Shown: piece by piece, positions 25,877-35,700 of the stretch
Position numbering within the stretch: position 1 is the stretch's first letter
Layout of the letters: each line of letters opens with the position of its first letter
Source of the DNA: Roseiarcus sp963761435
GTDB lineage: Bacteria > Pseudomonadota > Alphaproteobacteria > Rhizobiales > Beijerinckiaceae
Direction of reading: 5' to 3'
Length of the DNA: 64,000 bases
Assembly: GCA_963761435.1 (NCBI GenBank)
Contig: CAVXHJ010000011.1
Location: 1 to 64,000 of the forward strand
Made by a program: the position numbers and the translations under genes
The notes under the pieces: generated by a model
Seen by the model: the letters and a program-made list of their open reading frames with translations, nothing else
What the model was told of the DNA's origin: nothing
Databases searched by the model: none

Positions 25877-26767
25877 TCAGAAGCGCCCGAGAACCGTGCC
25901 GGCAATATCACACTGGAAGCCCTCCAGCGCCTTTGAGATCTTGCTGATGTCTCTCGTCCTCGTTCGGTGCCGCCGCGCCGCAATGATCGCCGCGCCGACA
26001 CGAGACGCCACGACGTAGGCGTCGGAGCTCTCAAGCGCCGCCGGGGTGTCGTAGATCACGACGCCGTAGTTGCGCTGGGCGTTCTGCGACAGCGTCAGGA
26101 ATTCCTTCGAGCTCAGCAGTTCCTGCGGATGAGGCGCGGTCGCGCCGGCGACGAGCAGCGACAGGCCGGGCACGATATCGAGGGTGACCGGCGGCAATTC
26201 CGCCTCGCCGTGGGTGAGCGCCTCGACCAGGCCTTCGGTCTTCGCGTCCACGCCGAAGAGCGAAGCGAGCCTGGGTTTTCTGAGGTTTGCATCGACAAGC
26301 AGGGTCGGGACAGCCATTTGCGCAAACGACAGGGCGAGATTGGCGGCGAAATAGGTGACCCCGACACGAGCGTGCGGGCCGATGACCGCAAAGGCGTTCT
26401 TTCCTTGCGAGAGCGGGCCGGTGGCAAGCGCGGAGCGCACCGAACGGAAGGATTCCGCGGCGGTGCTGAACGGTTGGTAGCCGACGACGAGCTCGCGCGA
26501 GTACCGGGCTTCGTCGACGCCAAAATTGAGGACCGGATAATTGTAGCGTTTCGACAGCGCGAGAAACAAACTGTCGCGCCGCACCAAGCCCAGCGCAATC
26601 GCCGCCTCTCCAAACGTCAACCCCTTGCGTCGCTGAAATCCGCGGATCGCCTCGACCTGGGCTTCGCTCAGATTTCCCGCCGCCAGAATTTGCTGCTCAA
26701 TCGGATCCTTCGACGCGTGAACGGCGACGACTTCCGACTCTTTCTGATAATTCGATTTGATCGACAT
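25877..26767 (-). CDS. EpsG-like P-loop protein of exopolysaccharide biosynthesis (degenerate Walker A)
   Basis: The N-terminal 95 residues resemble the GspE/MshE N-terminal fold (ILAAGNLSEAQVEAIRGFQR, ALGLVRRDSLFLALSKRYNY), and the rest a BY-kinase/ParA-like ATPase domain (FAVIGPHARVGVTYFAANLA, TLLVDANLRKPRLASLF, YGVVIYDTPAALESSDAY). The Walker A lysine is absent: the loop reads GPHARVGVTYF rather than GxxGxGKST. Walker A' (LLVDANLRKPR) and Walker B remain. It is the partner of the chain-length protein at 26926-28323. Loss of the lysine suggests a regulator rather than an active kinase. There is also no Tyr-rich tail. Confidence 0.75.
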   Translation of the reverse strand: MSIKSNYQKESEVVAVHASKDPIEQQILAAGNLSEAQVEAIRGFQRRKGLTFGEAAIALGLVRRDSLFLALSKRYNYPVLNFGVDEARYSRELVVGYQPFSTAAESFRSVRSALATGPLSQGKNAFAVIGPHARVGVTYFAANLALSFAQMAVPTLLVDANLRKPRLASLFGVDAKTEGLVEALTHGEAELPPVTLDIVPGLSLLVAGATAPHPQELLSSKEFLTLSQNAQRNYGVVIYDTPAALESSDAYVVASRVGAAIIAARRHRTRTRDISKISKALEGFQCDIAGTVLGRF

Positions 26768-26925
26768 TTGCTAGGCTCTCAATATTCGAGTCTCGACCTG
26801 CTCGAGTTTAGCGAGCGGCGCCAACGACCCTACCCCTGAATTGTTTCCCGAACCGTTTCCGGTTCTTTATGCTGACCCGCCCTGGCCCAAACAATATTGA
26901 CGGAGGGCGCTTTCGTCGAGTCGGA

Positions 26926-28323
26926 CTACGCCGGTCGAAGGAGGCGGCGCGATGCTGTGGCTCTCGACCTCGAGCCTCGAACGGCGTCAAGAGCGCCCAA
27001 GAATGGGGCCCGAGACGAATATTCGAGGTCGATCGGGAAGCGCACCCGGCGATCGGTCGCCTCCGCAAGAAGCGCAAGCAGCAGGCCCAGCACCAAGCCG
27101 GCCGCGATCCCAGCCGGAATCACGACCGTCGGCTTTGGAAACGCCGGCTCGAGGGGCGGCGACGCCTTGTCGAGGACTGTGATGTCCGAAAAGGTCAGTT
27201 TGCTCTTCAGCTTCGCCTCTTCCGCCGCCCTTTCCCGCCCATTGAGCTGGTCAGAACGGAAGATGACGTCATGTTGCAACTGACCCAGGTGGTCGCGCTG
27301 CGCCTGAACGTTGATCAACGTCTTTTGCGCTTGCGCTTGCTCGGTTTGGAGCGAGGCGATCTGGGTTTGCGTCGTGGCGATGCGTTCTTTGAGATGCTGC
27401 TGCATCTTCGTCGTCGCTTCGCCGATCTGCTTGCGGATCGAGCCGAGATTCGCCTGTTCAGAGACCATCTTCGGGTTGCTGGCCCCAAGGATGCCCTTGG
27501 TGGCTTCAATCGCCGCTTCGGAGGTGGACAGCTTCTCCTTCAAGCTTGCCAAAATCTGAAGATCGGGGTCCGCAGGATCGTTCGACAGATCGGTAGAGCC
27601 GCTCGCCAGCCGGCTCTGCAAGGTATTGAGCGTAGCCCTGGCGGTCGACAATTGCTCGCTGAGAGCCATATACTGCCCGGTCTCGCTGTCTCCGCCTGCG
27701 CTCGGCGCCACTATATTTGACTGCACCTGGAATGCGGTAAGCGCCGCGCGCGCCGCCTCAAGATCCTTGCGCAATTCGTCGATCTGCGGCGCAAACCAGC
27801 GCGCCGTCTGGTCGGCGTCGGCGGCCTTCATGGCGATTGAGCCGTCGATGGTCGACGCGAGAAATGCGTTAGCGATCAGCGCCGACTGGTTCGGGTCGCC
27901 GGATTTGTATTTGACCGCAAGGACGTTCGTCCCCATGGTGAATTGCGGGGCGACGTTCTTCACCAGAGTTGAAGCCATCCAATCGTCGATGCTCTCGCGG
28001 CCGAAGGAATTGGAAGCTCGGAAACTTTGCTGAACCTGCGGGCTGGCGGTCAAGTTCAGCCGCCTGACGACATCGACCGCAACTCGCTGGCTGGTGACGA
28101 GCGCAAGGATGTTGCCCTGCATCAGCATGATCGGCGCCGGGCCGGCGGAGGTCTCGGAAATCGGATCGATGTTGCCGGGGTCGATGCTGGCGGTCGCGAC
28201 CGCGTCGTAGCGGCCCGGCACAAGCAGCAGAACGCCTCCCGCCACGATCATGGTAGTCAGGAGCGCCAGTGCGACGATCCACGCACGGCGCCAGAGAATA
28301 ACCAGAACCTGGGTTATCGACAC
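26926..28323 (-). CDS. Wzz/EpsF-like chain-length determinant (polysaccharide co-polymerase)
   Basis: Two membrane helices bracket a large periplasmic coiled-coil domain: an N-terminal helix (AWIVALALLTTMIVAGGVLLL) and a C-terminal one (VVIPAGIAAGLVLGLLLALLA). The loop in between is rich in heptads (residues about 170-390, for example LSEQLSTARATLNTLQSRL and ERIATTQTQIASLQTEQAQ). A Pro-rich segment ASPPLEPAFPKPT precedes the second helix, as in PCP-2 proteins. The GTG at 28323 is chosen because AGGGAG lies 6 nt upstream; the longer frame to 28344 lacks a good site. It sets polymer length together with the adjacent EpsG-like protein. Confidence 0.85.
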   Translation of the reverse strand: MSITQVLVILWRRAWIVALALLTTMIVAGGVLLLVPGRYDAVATASIDPGNIDPISETSAGPAPIMLMQGNILALVTSQRVAVDVVRRLNLTASPQVQQSFRASNSFGRESIDDWMASTLVKNVAPQFTMGTNVLAVKYKSGDPNQSALIANAFLASTIDGSIAMKAADADQTARWFAPQIDELRKDLEAARAALTAFQVQSNIVAPSAGGDSETGQYMALSEQLSTARATLNTLQSRLASGSTDLSNDPADPDLQILASLKEKLSTSEAAIEATKGILGASNPKMVSEQANLGSIRKQIGEATTKMQQHLKERIATTQTQIASLQTEQAQAQKTLINVQAQRDHLGQLQHDVIFRSDQLNGRERAAEEAKLKSKLTFSDITVLDKASPPLEPAFPKPTVVIPAGIAAGLVLGLLLALLAEATDRRVRFPIDLEYSSRAPFLGALDAVRGSRSRATASRRLLRPA

Positions 28324-28383
28324 GACGAACTCCCTTACCGCCACGCAGTCAATTCAAAGAAGAGAGCTGGCGGGGCTCAGATC

Positions 28384-29187
28384 CTAGAATATCCGCTCGT
28401 TGACCACAATCGTGTCGCCCCCCTGAACTTGATCATCGAGCGAGGCCGGGACTTCCATCGTCTGGCCGTTCGCCGCCTTGCGCTTGATCCTGATCCGCCA
28501 GTCCGAACCAAGGGTGGCCAATCCGCCGCCAATCGCGATGGCTTCTTGCACGGTCAGCGGGCGAGTTAAAGCAAATTCGCCCGGATGCCCGACATACCCG
28601 TATATATAGTAAAATGGCGCCAGGTCCACAAATATCTCGTCATTGTTGGCGATCTTGAAATTCGCGCCCGGCCCGACGGTAGCCTGCACATCCTTGGAGT
28701 CGAACTTGAAGACCGCGCCTCCCATTCGCCGTACAGTTATCGTCCCGCCGATGCCCGTATCCCGCACGCCGCCGGCCCGCGACAACAGCTGGGTCAGATT
28801 GGTTGGGCGATCGAGCGTATAGACCCCCGGCGCGCCCACCTGGCCTTGCACGCTCGCCTGCGTACCGAAGTTCGTCAGTTCGACCAGCACGTGAGGGTCC
28901 GTCACGATCTGACGCGAAGCCAAACGTCTTTCGATCGCGTGCCCGAGTTCGTCTTCGCTCAGCCCCGCGGCCTTGATCCGGCCAACGTAAGGGAAGCTGA
29001 TCGTTCCATCAATTTCAACGCGCGACGTGGTGTCCATGTCCGGTTGATTGACCACCTTGATGGAGACAACATCTTGTTGCGTCAGCACGCGGCCGCCGGC
29101 GCGCGCGCCGAATGCGGCCCCAGCGACGAACGTCAGGGCGCAAAGCCCCAGCGTCCAGATCCGAACCTGTCGTGTCATCGTTAACAT
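28384..29187 (-). CDS. Wza/EpsE-like polysaccharide export protein
   Basis: This 267-residue protein begins with a membrane-export signal (VRIWTLGLCALTFVAGAAFG) and carries the Poly_export domain (VLTQQDVVSIKVVNQPDMDTTSR-like, IDGTISFPYVGRIKAAGLSE) followed by SLBB-type segments (VQGQVGAPGVYTL, YVGHPGEFALTRPLTVQEAI). No lipobox Cys follows the signal, so it may not be a lipoprotein, unlike E. coli Wza. It is the outer-membrane or periplasmic channel part of the export apparatus. A GGAG site precedes the ATG. It lies 24 nt downstream of the outer-membrane barrel gene. Confidence 0.88.
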   Translation of the reverse strand: MLTMTRQVRIWTLGLCALTFVAGAAFGARAGGRVLTQQDVVSIKVVNQPDMDTTSRVEIDGTISFPYVGRIKAAGLSEDELGHAIERRLASRQIVTDPHVLVELTNFGTQASVQGQVGAPGVYTLDRPTNLTQLLSRAGGVRDTGIGGTITVRRMGGAVFKFDSKDVQATVGPGANFKIANNDEIFVDLAPFYYIYGYVGHPGEFALTRPLTVQEAIAIGGGLATLGSDWRIRIKRKAANGQTMEVPASLDDQVQGGDTIVVNERIF

Positions 29188-29211
29188 GGCTTCAGCTCCA
29201 ACCTGGGAGTC

Positions 29212-30505
29212 TCAGTAGGGTCTATAGTTCAGGCTTACCGTGATCAAGTCTTGCGGAGTAATCGTATGATTTCCTACCCGCTCGGTATACGAGGCGCTCA
29301 GCGCGGCGGTGATGAATGGGGTCATCGCATATGTCGCCTGAGCGCTCACGGTATAGAAGTCTGTGGCGGTAAGGGTGGGCGCGATGATAGCGCCAAGCAC
29401 ACCCGGCGTGATCGGGGTGAACGCCGTGTTGGTATAGGCGACCGACCCCAAGCCGGTTAGAGCGATTTTCGGCGTCAGCTGATAGGTCAGGTTCAGGCTG
29501 GCCAGATAGGCGACCTCAGCGTTGGCGACCACCGTCGTCGGCGGGCTGACGGTTCGCGAAGCCGTCGCATTCAGCACCACTCTCGGCGCGATCGTCCACG
29601 CAGCGCTAAACCCGTAGATTGGCAGGAGCGTCTTCGGCAGGCCCAAACCGAACACGCTCGTTGTCCCCACCAAACCAATCTGACCGGTCAAGGTCAGATT
29701 AGGATTAATCTGCCTGACGTAGGTTAGGTTGAAGTTATGGAAGACAACGGTGTTTAATAGTCCGAGCGTATTGAGCGCCGCCCCGCGATTGGAGTAATCG
29801 GTGTCGGTAATGGTCGCGAGCGCCGTCAGATCGCTAGGCCCCTTCGCATACTCTATGCCGGCGGCGAGCATCAGGGCTCGAGAGTTGTTCACAGCGTCCA
29901 GCGCGTTCGAGTTCGTAACCTCGGAGATGCTGCTGTTGAAAACGACCGAGTACCCGTTGGAGACGGCGCATCTTCCGTTTTCGTTCGCCGACGTCACCGT
30001 CGCGTAGTTGACGCCCGTTCCGACCTGCTCGGTGATCAAGGCGGGCGACTTGGTCAAGAGTTCCGGTAACATTGCCGGAGCATCTTGACGTGAAATTCCA
30101 GTTCACGCCAGGGCTAATCGAATATATATTCGAGTTGAAAATGGTTCGATGTAGATAGCGTATCACGCCGAACGACCCGTCAAAGAAAAAATGTTGGTTG
30201 AACCAGTTGGCCGTGGTCGACAATCCGTAAGACGATGTCGAGGTAAAATCGCCCTGAGGCCCTCCGCCAATCAGAGTCGTGCCGGTCGGAAGAGCAAGAA
30301 TATTGCTGTTGTAGGATACAGTTTCGGAAGCCGTCATCCGAAAGGGCATATCGGACCAGTTCTCGGGGAGCGTGGGCAGGGCAAATGCGCTCGACGGCGA
30401 AGAGCCGTCCGTGACAACGGCGCCAGACAGTTCGTCACCCCGGCCGCCGGTTACGCCGCCAAGCATCAGGACCGCACTGAGCGTCAAAGCCCCGCTCCGC
30501 CTCAT
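29212..30505 (-). CDS. EpsL-like exopolysaccharide outer-membrane beta-barrel protein (one apparent frameshift)
   Basis: The gene starts at 30505 (MRRSGALTLSAVLMLGGVTG, an Sec-type signal with an AGGGG-type site upstream). The N-terminal frame ends in WNFTSRCSGNVTGTL; the remainder, from TKSPALITEQVGTGVNYAT to the C-terminal Tyr (NYRPY), lies in the next frame, the two joining if one base near 30052-30060 is removed. The rejoined product of about 430 residues has many alternating polar/aromatic strands and the terminal aromatic residue typical of outer-membrane barrels. It heads the export cluster; the downstream Wza-like and Wzz-like genes fit a heteropolymer secretion pathway. Whether it is an error or a real lesion is unresolved. 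Confidence 0.75.
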
Positions 30506-30947
30506 ACCACCCCTTTGCTTCAGAACGCGTAAACCCGTACGAACAACGCTCGGCTTATGTTGATGGTTTTGAGTGGCGCTGATTCTCCGCCAAGTCTCAA
30601 ACGAACGAGCAAATCCCCTTGCCGCCCCCTCGGCGTTGTGTTCGGTGTTCGCGACATGCCGAGCCCCTCGGTCCATAGTCGTTCATGAACCACAACCATC
30701 AGCCCCTTTTGGCCGCCTTGGCGACGGCCTTGGAGCGCATAAAACCAGCCCACGCGCGTGCAGGCGTTGCGGTGAACACGGATCAGCCATCCTTACTCAT
30801 ATTCGGCCTCCCCGGACAAGGCGGCAAAAGCCACACTTGCCGACAAAACGAACAGCCTCGCGCCCGCCTGGACATGATTGTCTAGACGGGCGCCGTAGGG
30901 TTCGCTAGCATGGATTAAATGGCTATTCCGTTAAGGTCGCCCAGGTC
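30506..30947. other. 442-bp divergent intergenic region
   Basis: This spacer separates the minus-strand exopolysaccharide cluster from the plus-strand flavoprotein operon and must contain both promoters. No -35/-10 pair is convincing, and no tRNA, riboswitch or terminator is recognised. Short open frames within it lack coding character. Confidence 0.5.
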
Positions 30948-33362
30948 ATGAAATCGCACTATCGCGTTGTTGTTATTGGCGGGGGCGTCGTAGGGGCGTC
31001 GGTCCTCTACCACCTGACGAAATACGGATGGAGCGATGTGGCGCTGGTGGAGCGCTCGGTCCTGACCGCGGGCTCGTCCTGGCACGCCGCGGGCGGCTTC
31101 CACGCGCTCAACGCCAACCCCAATATGGCGATCCTCCAGGCCTATACCATCGACCTTTTGAAAGAGGTCGAAGCCGAATCGGGCCAGTCGATCGGTATGC
31201 ACATGACCGGCGGCATTCATGTCGCCTCGGCCCCCGAACGTTGGCAGTGGCTTCAGTCGTCATACCGCCGGTTCCAGGCGATCGGTATCGACGATGTCCG
31301 CCTGGTGACGCCGGAGGAGATCAAGGCGCGCTGCCCCATCATTAACGTCGAGGGCGTGCTCGGGGGCATGTGGGCGGACCGCGAGGGTTATGTCGACACC
31401 ACAGGGACAGTCTGGGCTTATGCCGGCGCCGCCAAGAAGCGCGGCGCGACCGTTATCGAGCACAACCGTGTGCTGGAATTGAAACAGCGCCCGGATGCGA
31501 CGTGGGACCTCGTGACCGAGACAGGGATCATCAACGCGGAACATGTCGTGAACGCCGGCGGCTTGTGGGCGAAACAGGTGGGACGGATGGTCGGGCTCGA
31601 CCTCCCCCTGTCCCCGCTCGAGCACCACTACCTTCTGACCGAGACGATCCCGGAGATCGCGGCGTCCAAGGGCGAACTGCCGATGGTCGTGGACCTCGAG
31701 GGGTTCACCTACATGCGCCAGGACCAGAAGGGCATGCTGGTGGGCATCTACGAGACGAATCCCCAGCATTGGTCGATCGACGGCGCGCCATGGGACTATG
31801 GCGTCGAGCTTTTGCAGGAGAACATCGACCGCATCGCCGGCGAACTCGAACTCGTCCATCGCCGCTATCCGGTTCTCCAGACGGCCGGCATCCGCAAATG
31901 GGTCAACGGCGCTTTCACCTTTTCGCCCGACGGCAATCCGCTCGTCGGCCCGATCGCGGGCAAGCGCGGCTACTGGCTGGCCTGCGGCGTCATGGCGGGA
32001 TTCCTGCAGGGCGGCGGTGTCGGCAAGTCGCTGGCGGAACTGATGATCCACGGCGAGGCGTCGACCGACGTCTACGGTCTCGACATCGCCCGCTACGGCC
32101 CCCACGCCTCCAGTCGCGAATTCATCAAGCAGACGACCGGCGAGTTCTACGCCCGCCGTTTCGTGATGACCTATCCCAACGAGCAATTGCCGGCCGGCCG
32201 GCCGCTCAAGATGACGCCGGCCTACGACGCGATGACCGCGGCAGGCTGTCACTGGGGCAATTCCTGGGGCCTCGAGGTGCCGCTCTTTTTCGCGCCGCCC
32301 GGCTTTATCGAGAAACCCACGCTCAGGCGATCGAACGCCTTCGATATCGTCGGCGCCGAATGCCGCGTGGTGCGCTCGGGCGTCGGTCTGCTCGATATCG
32401 CCTCCTTCTCGCGCTATGAAGTGACGGGCCCCGAGGCCGAGCGCTGGCTCGACTGGATGACGGTTGCGCGGCTGCCGAAGCCTGGCCGCGCCAGGCTCGC
32501 GCCGATGCTGTCCGAGACCGGCAATCTCAAGGGCGACCTCACGATCATCAACTGGGGCGACGGAACCTTCTGGATCGAAGGCTCCTATTACCTGCGCCAG
32601 TGGCATATGCGCTGGTTCGCGGCCAATGCGCGCGCCGGAGTGAACGTCCGCGACATATCCGACGACGTGATCGGCTTCTCCCTGTCCGGCCCGAAATCGC
32701 GCGAACTGCTTGCTCGCGCGACGCATCAAGATGTGTCGAACGCCGCGCTGCCGTTCATGGGCGCGACGGTGCTCGACGTCGGCCTCGTGCGGGCGAAGGT
32801 CGCGCGCCTGTCGGTGACCGGCGAGCTCGGATACGAGATCAACTGTCGCGCCCTCGAGGCCATCGGCCTGCGCCGGACCCTGCTCGAGGCTGGGCGCGAG
32901 CTTGGCGTCAAGGAATACGGCTACAACGCCCTTCTCTCGTTGAGGCTCGAAAAGAGCTTCGGCATCTGGTCGGCTGAATTCACGCAGGCCTATACTCCGC
33001 GGATGACCGGAATGGACCGCTGGATCGCCTGGGACAAAGGCGAGTTCATTGGCCGGAAGGCGGCGCTCATCGAGAGCAAGGGCCCGTCGCCGGAGCGGGA
33101 GCTGGTCACGCTCGAAATCGACGCGGCCGATGCGGATGCGACCGGTTACGAGCCGGTGTGGCGTTCGGGTGAGATGGCGGGCTTCGTGACCTCGGGCGGC
33201 TACGGTCACACCGTGGGCAAGAGCCTGGCGATGGCCATGGTCGCTCCCGAAGCAGCCGAGATCGGCGCGGAACTCAGCGTCCATATCGTCGGCGCCGAAC
33301 GCAAGGCGCGCATCATTGCGCCCTCGCCATACGACCCGGCCGGCAAGGCGATGCGAGGATGA
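30948..33362 (+). CDS. Dimethylglycine/sarcosine dehydrogenase-like FAD and folate-binding protein
   Basis: This 804-residue protein joins an N-terminal DAO-type FAD domain (VVVIGGGVVGASVLYHLTK, GSSWHAAGGFHA) to a C-terminal aminomethyltransferase (GCV_T) domain (FDIVGAECRVVRSGVGLLDIASF region, LSLRLEKSFGIWSAEFTQ). The His in GSSWHAAG corresponds to the covalent-FAD His of dimethylglycine dehydrogenase. It would oxidise an N-methyl group and pass the one-carbon unit to tetrahydrofolate. It is followed by a TetR gene and the sox operon, giving a coherent demethylation module for dimethylglycine or sarcosine. A related sarcosine dehydrogenase role cannot be excluded. Confidence 0.87.
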   Translation: MKSHYRVVVIGGGVVGASVLYHLTKYGWSDVALVERSVLTAGSSWHAAGGFHALNANPNMAILQAYTIDLLKEVEAESGQSIGMHMTGGIHVASAPERWQWLQSSYRRFQAIGIDDVRLVTPEEIKARCPIINVEGVLGGMWADREGYVDTTGTVWAYAGAAKKRGATVIEHNRVLELKQRPDATWDLVTETGIINAEHVVNAGGLWAKQVGRMVGLDLPLSPLEHHYLLTETIPEIAASKGELPMVVDLEGFTYMRQDQKGMLVGIYETNPQHWSIDGAPWDYGVELLQENIDRIAGELELVHRRYPVLQTAGIRKWVNGAFTFSPDGNPLVGPIAGKRGYWLACGVMAGFLQGGGVGKSLAELMIHGEASTDVYGLDIARYGPHASSREFIKQTTGEFYARRFVMTYPNEQLPAGRPLKMTPAYDAMTAAGCHWGNSWGLEVPLFFAPPGFIEKPTLRRSNAFDIVGAECRVVRSGVGLLDIASFSRYEVTGPEAERWLDWMTVARLPKPGRARLAPMLSETGNLKGDLTIINWGDGTFWIEGSYYLRQWHMRWFAANARAGVNVRDISDDVIGFSLSGPKSRELLARATHQDVSNAALPFMGATVLDVGLVRAKVARLSVTGELGYEINCRALEAIGLRRTLLEAGRELGVKEYGYNALLSLRLEKSFGIWSAEFTQAYTPRMTGMDRWIAWDKGEFIGRKAALIESKGPSPERELVTLEIDAADADATGYEPVWRSGEMAGFVTSGGYGHTVGKSLAMAMVAPEAAEIGAELSVHIVGAERKARIIAPSPYDPAGKAMRG

Positions 33363-33391
33363 CCGGCGAAGCGACGGCGGCGGGGTGAACG

Positions 33392-34096
33392 ATGACGGAT
33401 TCCCCGACATGGTCCGCGGCCACGGGCCCGCCGCCGGAACGGCCGGCGCAAATCGGCAACGTCAAGGCGACGCGCGACGACTGGCTCGATCTGGCGCTGA
33501 GCGTGCTCGCCGCCGAGGGCGTGGCCCGCGTCACGGTGCTCAACTTGAGCGAGCGGCTTGGCGTGTCGCGCTCGAGCTTCTACTGGTATTTCAAGAATCG
33601 CGACGAGCTTCTCGACGCTCTGCTCGACCGGTGGGACCGGCTCAATACGCGCTCGATCGTCGATGAGGCGGATAGGCCGGCGGAGACGGTCAATGAGGCC
33701 GTCTGCAATGTATTTCGTTGCTGGGTCAATCCGGCCATCTTCAGCCCGCGGCTCGATTTCGCCGTCCGCGAATGGGCGCGCCGCTCGTCCACCGTCCGCA
33801 AGGCCCTCGATCGCGCCGACCGAGTGAGGACGCAGGCGCTGAACAGCCTGTTCGTCCGGTTCGGCTATGACGACGAGGACGCCTTGGTACGGGCGCGGGT
33901 GCTCTATTACATGCAGATCGGCTACTACGCGCTCGACCTTAGGGAGCCGATCGAGACGCGGCTCAACCTGACGCCGCACTATCTCAAGGCTTTCACCGGC
34001 CTCGCCGCTCGCGAAGCGGAAGTTCAGGCGTTCCGCGCCTACGCCGCGCGCCACGCCCATGCGCCCGATTTCGGATCTTCGCGAGGGCGCGGATGA
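33392..34096 (+). CDS. TetR-family transcriptional regulator
   Basis: This 234-residue protein has the TetR N-terminal helix-turn-helix at about residues 25-75: DDWLDLALSVLAAEGVARVTV, LSERLGVSRSSFYWYFKNRDELLDALL. The rest is a helical ligand-binding domain. It lies between the flavoprotein gene (30 nt upstream) and soxB, whose ATG overlaps its stop. It most likely controls this operon in response to a methylated amine or glycine derivative. A Pro-rich N-terminal extension of about 25 residues precedes the HTH. Confidence 0.92.
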   Translation: MTDSPTWSAATGPPPERPAQIGNVKATRDDWLDLALSVLAAEGVARVTVLNLSERLGVSRSSFYWYFKNRDELLDALLDRWDRLNTRSIVDEADRPAETVNEAVCNVFRCWVNPAIFSPRLDFAVREWARRSSTVRKALDRADRVRTQALNSLFVRFGYDDEDALVRARVLYYMQIGYYALDLREPIETRLNLTPHYLKAFTGLAAREAEVQAFRAYAARHAHAPDFGSSRGRG

Positions 34097-35346
34097 GCGC
34101 GCGCTATTCCGCCTTCGCGCTTCTCCAACAGGGCTTCGCCGGCCATAAAAGCTGGCCGCAGGCCTGGCGCAAGGCGAAGCCCAAGCCTGCCTATGATTTC
34201 GTCATCGTCGGCGGCGGCGGACATGGGCTGGCGACTGCCTATTACCTAGCCAAGACTCATAAGCGAACCCGCGTCTGCGTGATCGAGAAGGGCTGGCTCG
34301 GCGGCGGCAACACCGGGCGCAACACGACCATCGTGCGGTCGAATTACTTTTATCCCGAGTCGGTGGCGCTTTATGACCTCGCGCTGAGACTCTATGAGGG
34401 CCTGTCGCGCGAGCTCAATTTCAACGTGATGCTGAGCCAGCGCGGCATCCTCAACGTTTCGCACACGCCTGCCCAGCTCGAAATCGCAGCGCGGGTCGCC
34501 AACGCCATGCAACTCAACGGCGTCGACGCGGAGCTCTGGGGTCCGAACGAAGTCCGCGAGCGGCTGCCGCTGATGACGCAGTCGCTCGATTCTCGCTATC
34601 TTCCGAATGGCGGCGTCTGGCAGCGCCGCGGCGGCGTCGCCCGCCACGACGCGGTCGCCTGGGGTTATGCTCGTGCGGCTGACCGGCTCGGCGTCGACAT
34701 CGTCGAGAATTGCGAGGCGACGGGTTTCATCATGGAGAACGGCGCCTGCGCCGGCGTCGAGACGAGCTTGGGCGAAATTCGCAGCCAGGCGGTCGGGGTC
34801 GCGGTCGCCGGCCATTCGTCGCAGCTTATGGCCAAGGCCGGCGTCAGGCTGCCCATCCATTCCTATACTCTGCAGGCGATGGTGAGCGAGCCGGTCAAGC
34901 CGTGCCTCGACATCGTTCTCCTGCATCTCGGCACCGGCGTCTACGCCAGCCAGTCGGACAAGGGCGAACTCGTCTTCGGCGGCGGCCTCGACCGCATTCC
35001 CTCCTACGGCCAGCGCGGCGCGCCGCCGATGCAGGAGCTCGTCATTTCCGGCCTTCTCGACATGTTCCCGGCCTTCGGCCAATTGAAGCTGATGCGGCAA
35101 TGGGGCGGGATCGTCGATGTGGTTCCGGATTCATCGCCGATCATCGGACCGGCGCCGACGCCGGGGATCTTCCTCAACTGCGGCTGGGGAACCGGCGGCT
35201 TCAAGGCGATACCCGCCGGCGGCACCCTGCTCGCGCATCTGCTCGCGACCGGCGCCCACCACGAGATAAGCCTTCCCTTCGACCTTTCGCGCTTCGCCGC
35301 CGGGCGCCTGATCGACGAGGCCGCGGGATCGGGGATCGCGCACTAA
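34093..35346 (+). CDS. soxB: Heterotetrameric sarcosine oxidase beta subunit
   Basis: The 417-residue subunit binds FAD non-covalently and FMN covalently. It shows FVIVGGGGHGLATAYYLAK as the Rossmann segment, IEKGWLGGGNTGRNTT after it, and RGGVARHDAVAWGYARAA, whose His is the covalent FMN attachment position in Corynebacterium SoxB. Typical C-terminal text is LNCGWGTGGFKAIPAGG. It starts with ATG at 34093, overlapping the TetR stop. With SoxD, SoxA and SoxG it converts sarcosine to glycine and formaldehyde or methylene-tetrahydrofolate. Length is normal. Confidence 0.95.
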   Translation: MSARYSAFALLQQGFAGHKSWPQAWRKAKPKPAYDFVIVGGGGHGLATAYYLAKTHKRTRVCVIEKGWLGGGNTGRNTTIVRSNYFYPESVALYDLALRLYEGLSRELNFNVMLSQRGILNVSHTPAQLEIAARVANAMQLNGVDAELWGPNEVRERLPLMTQSLDSRYLPNGGVWQRRGGVARHDAVAWGYARAADRLGVDIVENCEATGFIMENGACAGVETSLGEIRSQAVGVAVAGHSSQLMAKAGVRLPIHSYTLQAMVSEPVKPCLDIVLLHLGTGVYASQSDKGELVFGGGLDRIPSYGQRGAPPMQELVISGLLDMFPAFGQLKLMRQWGGIVDVVPDSSPIIGPAPTPGIFLNCGWGTGGFKAIPAGGTLLAHLLATGAHHEISLPFDLSRFAAGRLIDEAAGSGIAH

Positions 35347-35358
35347 GAGGAGAGCGCC

Positions 35359-35691
35359 ATGTATATCGCCATGAATCGCTTCAAAGTCATGAAGGGCGCC
35401 GAAAGCGAATTTGAGCACGTCTGGCTCTCGCGCGACACCCATCTCGACCGGGTGCCCGGATTCATTGAGTTCCATCTCTTGCGCGGCCCCGAGCGCGACG
35501 ATCACGTGCTCTATTCGTCGCATACCGTCTGGGCGAGCAAGGACGCCTTCACCGCCTGGACGCAGTCCGAACATTTTCGCGCCGCCCACCGGGGCGCGGG
35601 CGCCAACAAGCCGCTCTATCTCGGCCATCCCGAATTTGAGGGCTTCGAAGTTCTTCAGACGATCAAGAACCCGCAGCACGAGGCCGCCTGA
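35359..35691 (+). CDS. Antibiotic biosynthesis monooxygenase (ABM) / IsdG-like protein
   Basis: This 110-residue protein fits the ABM fold: MYIAMNRFKVMKGAESEFEH, then WLSRDTHLDRVPGFIEFHLLRG, and YSSHTVWASKDAFTAWTQSEHFRAAHRG. The VPGF...F.LLRG and SE.F..AH pattern is typical of HmoB/IsdG-type proteins, which cleave heme or oxidise small aromatics. It has the Asn, Trp and His positions used in IsdG. It lies between soxB (12 nt) and soxD (9 nt), an unusual place because the classical operon runs soxB directly to soxD. It may be a redox or cofactor helper; its substrate is unknown. Confidence 0.85.
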   Translation: MYIAMNRFKVMKGAESEFEHVWLSRDTHLDRVPGFIEFHLLRGPERDDHVLYSSHTVWASKDAFTAWTQSEHFRAAHRGAGANKPLYLGHPEFEGFEVLQTIKNPQHEAA

Positions 35692-35700
35692 AGGCCGCCC

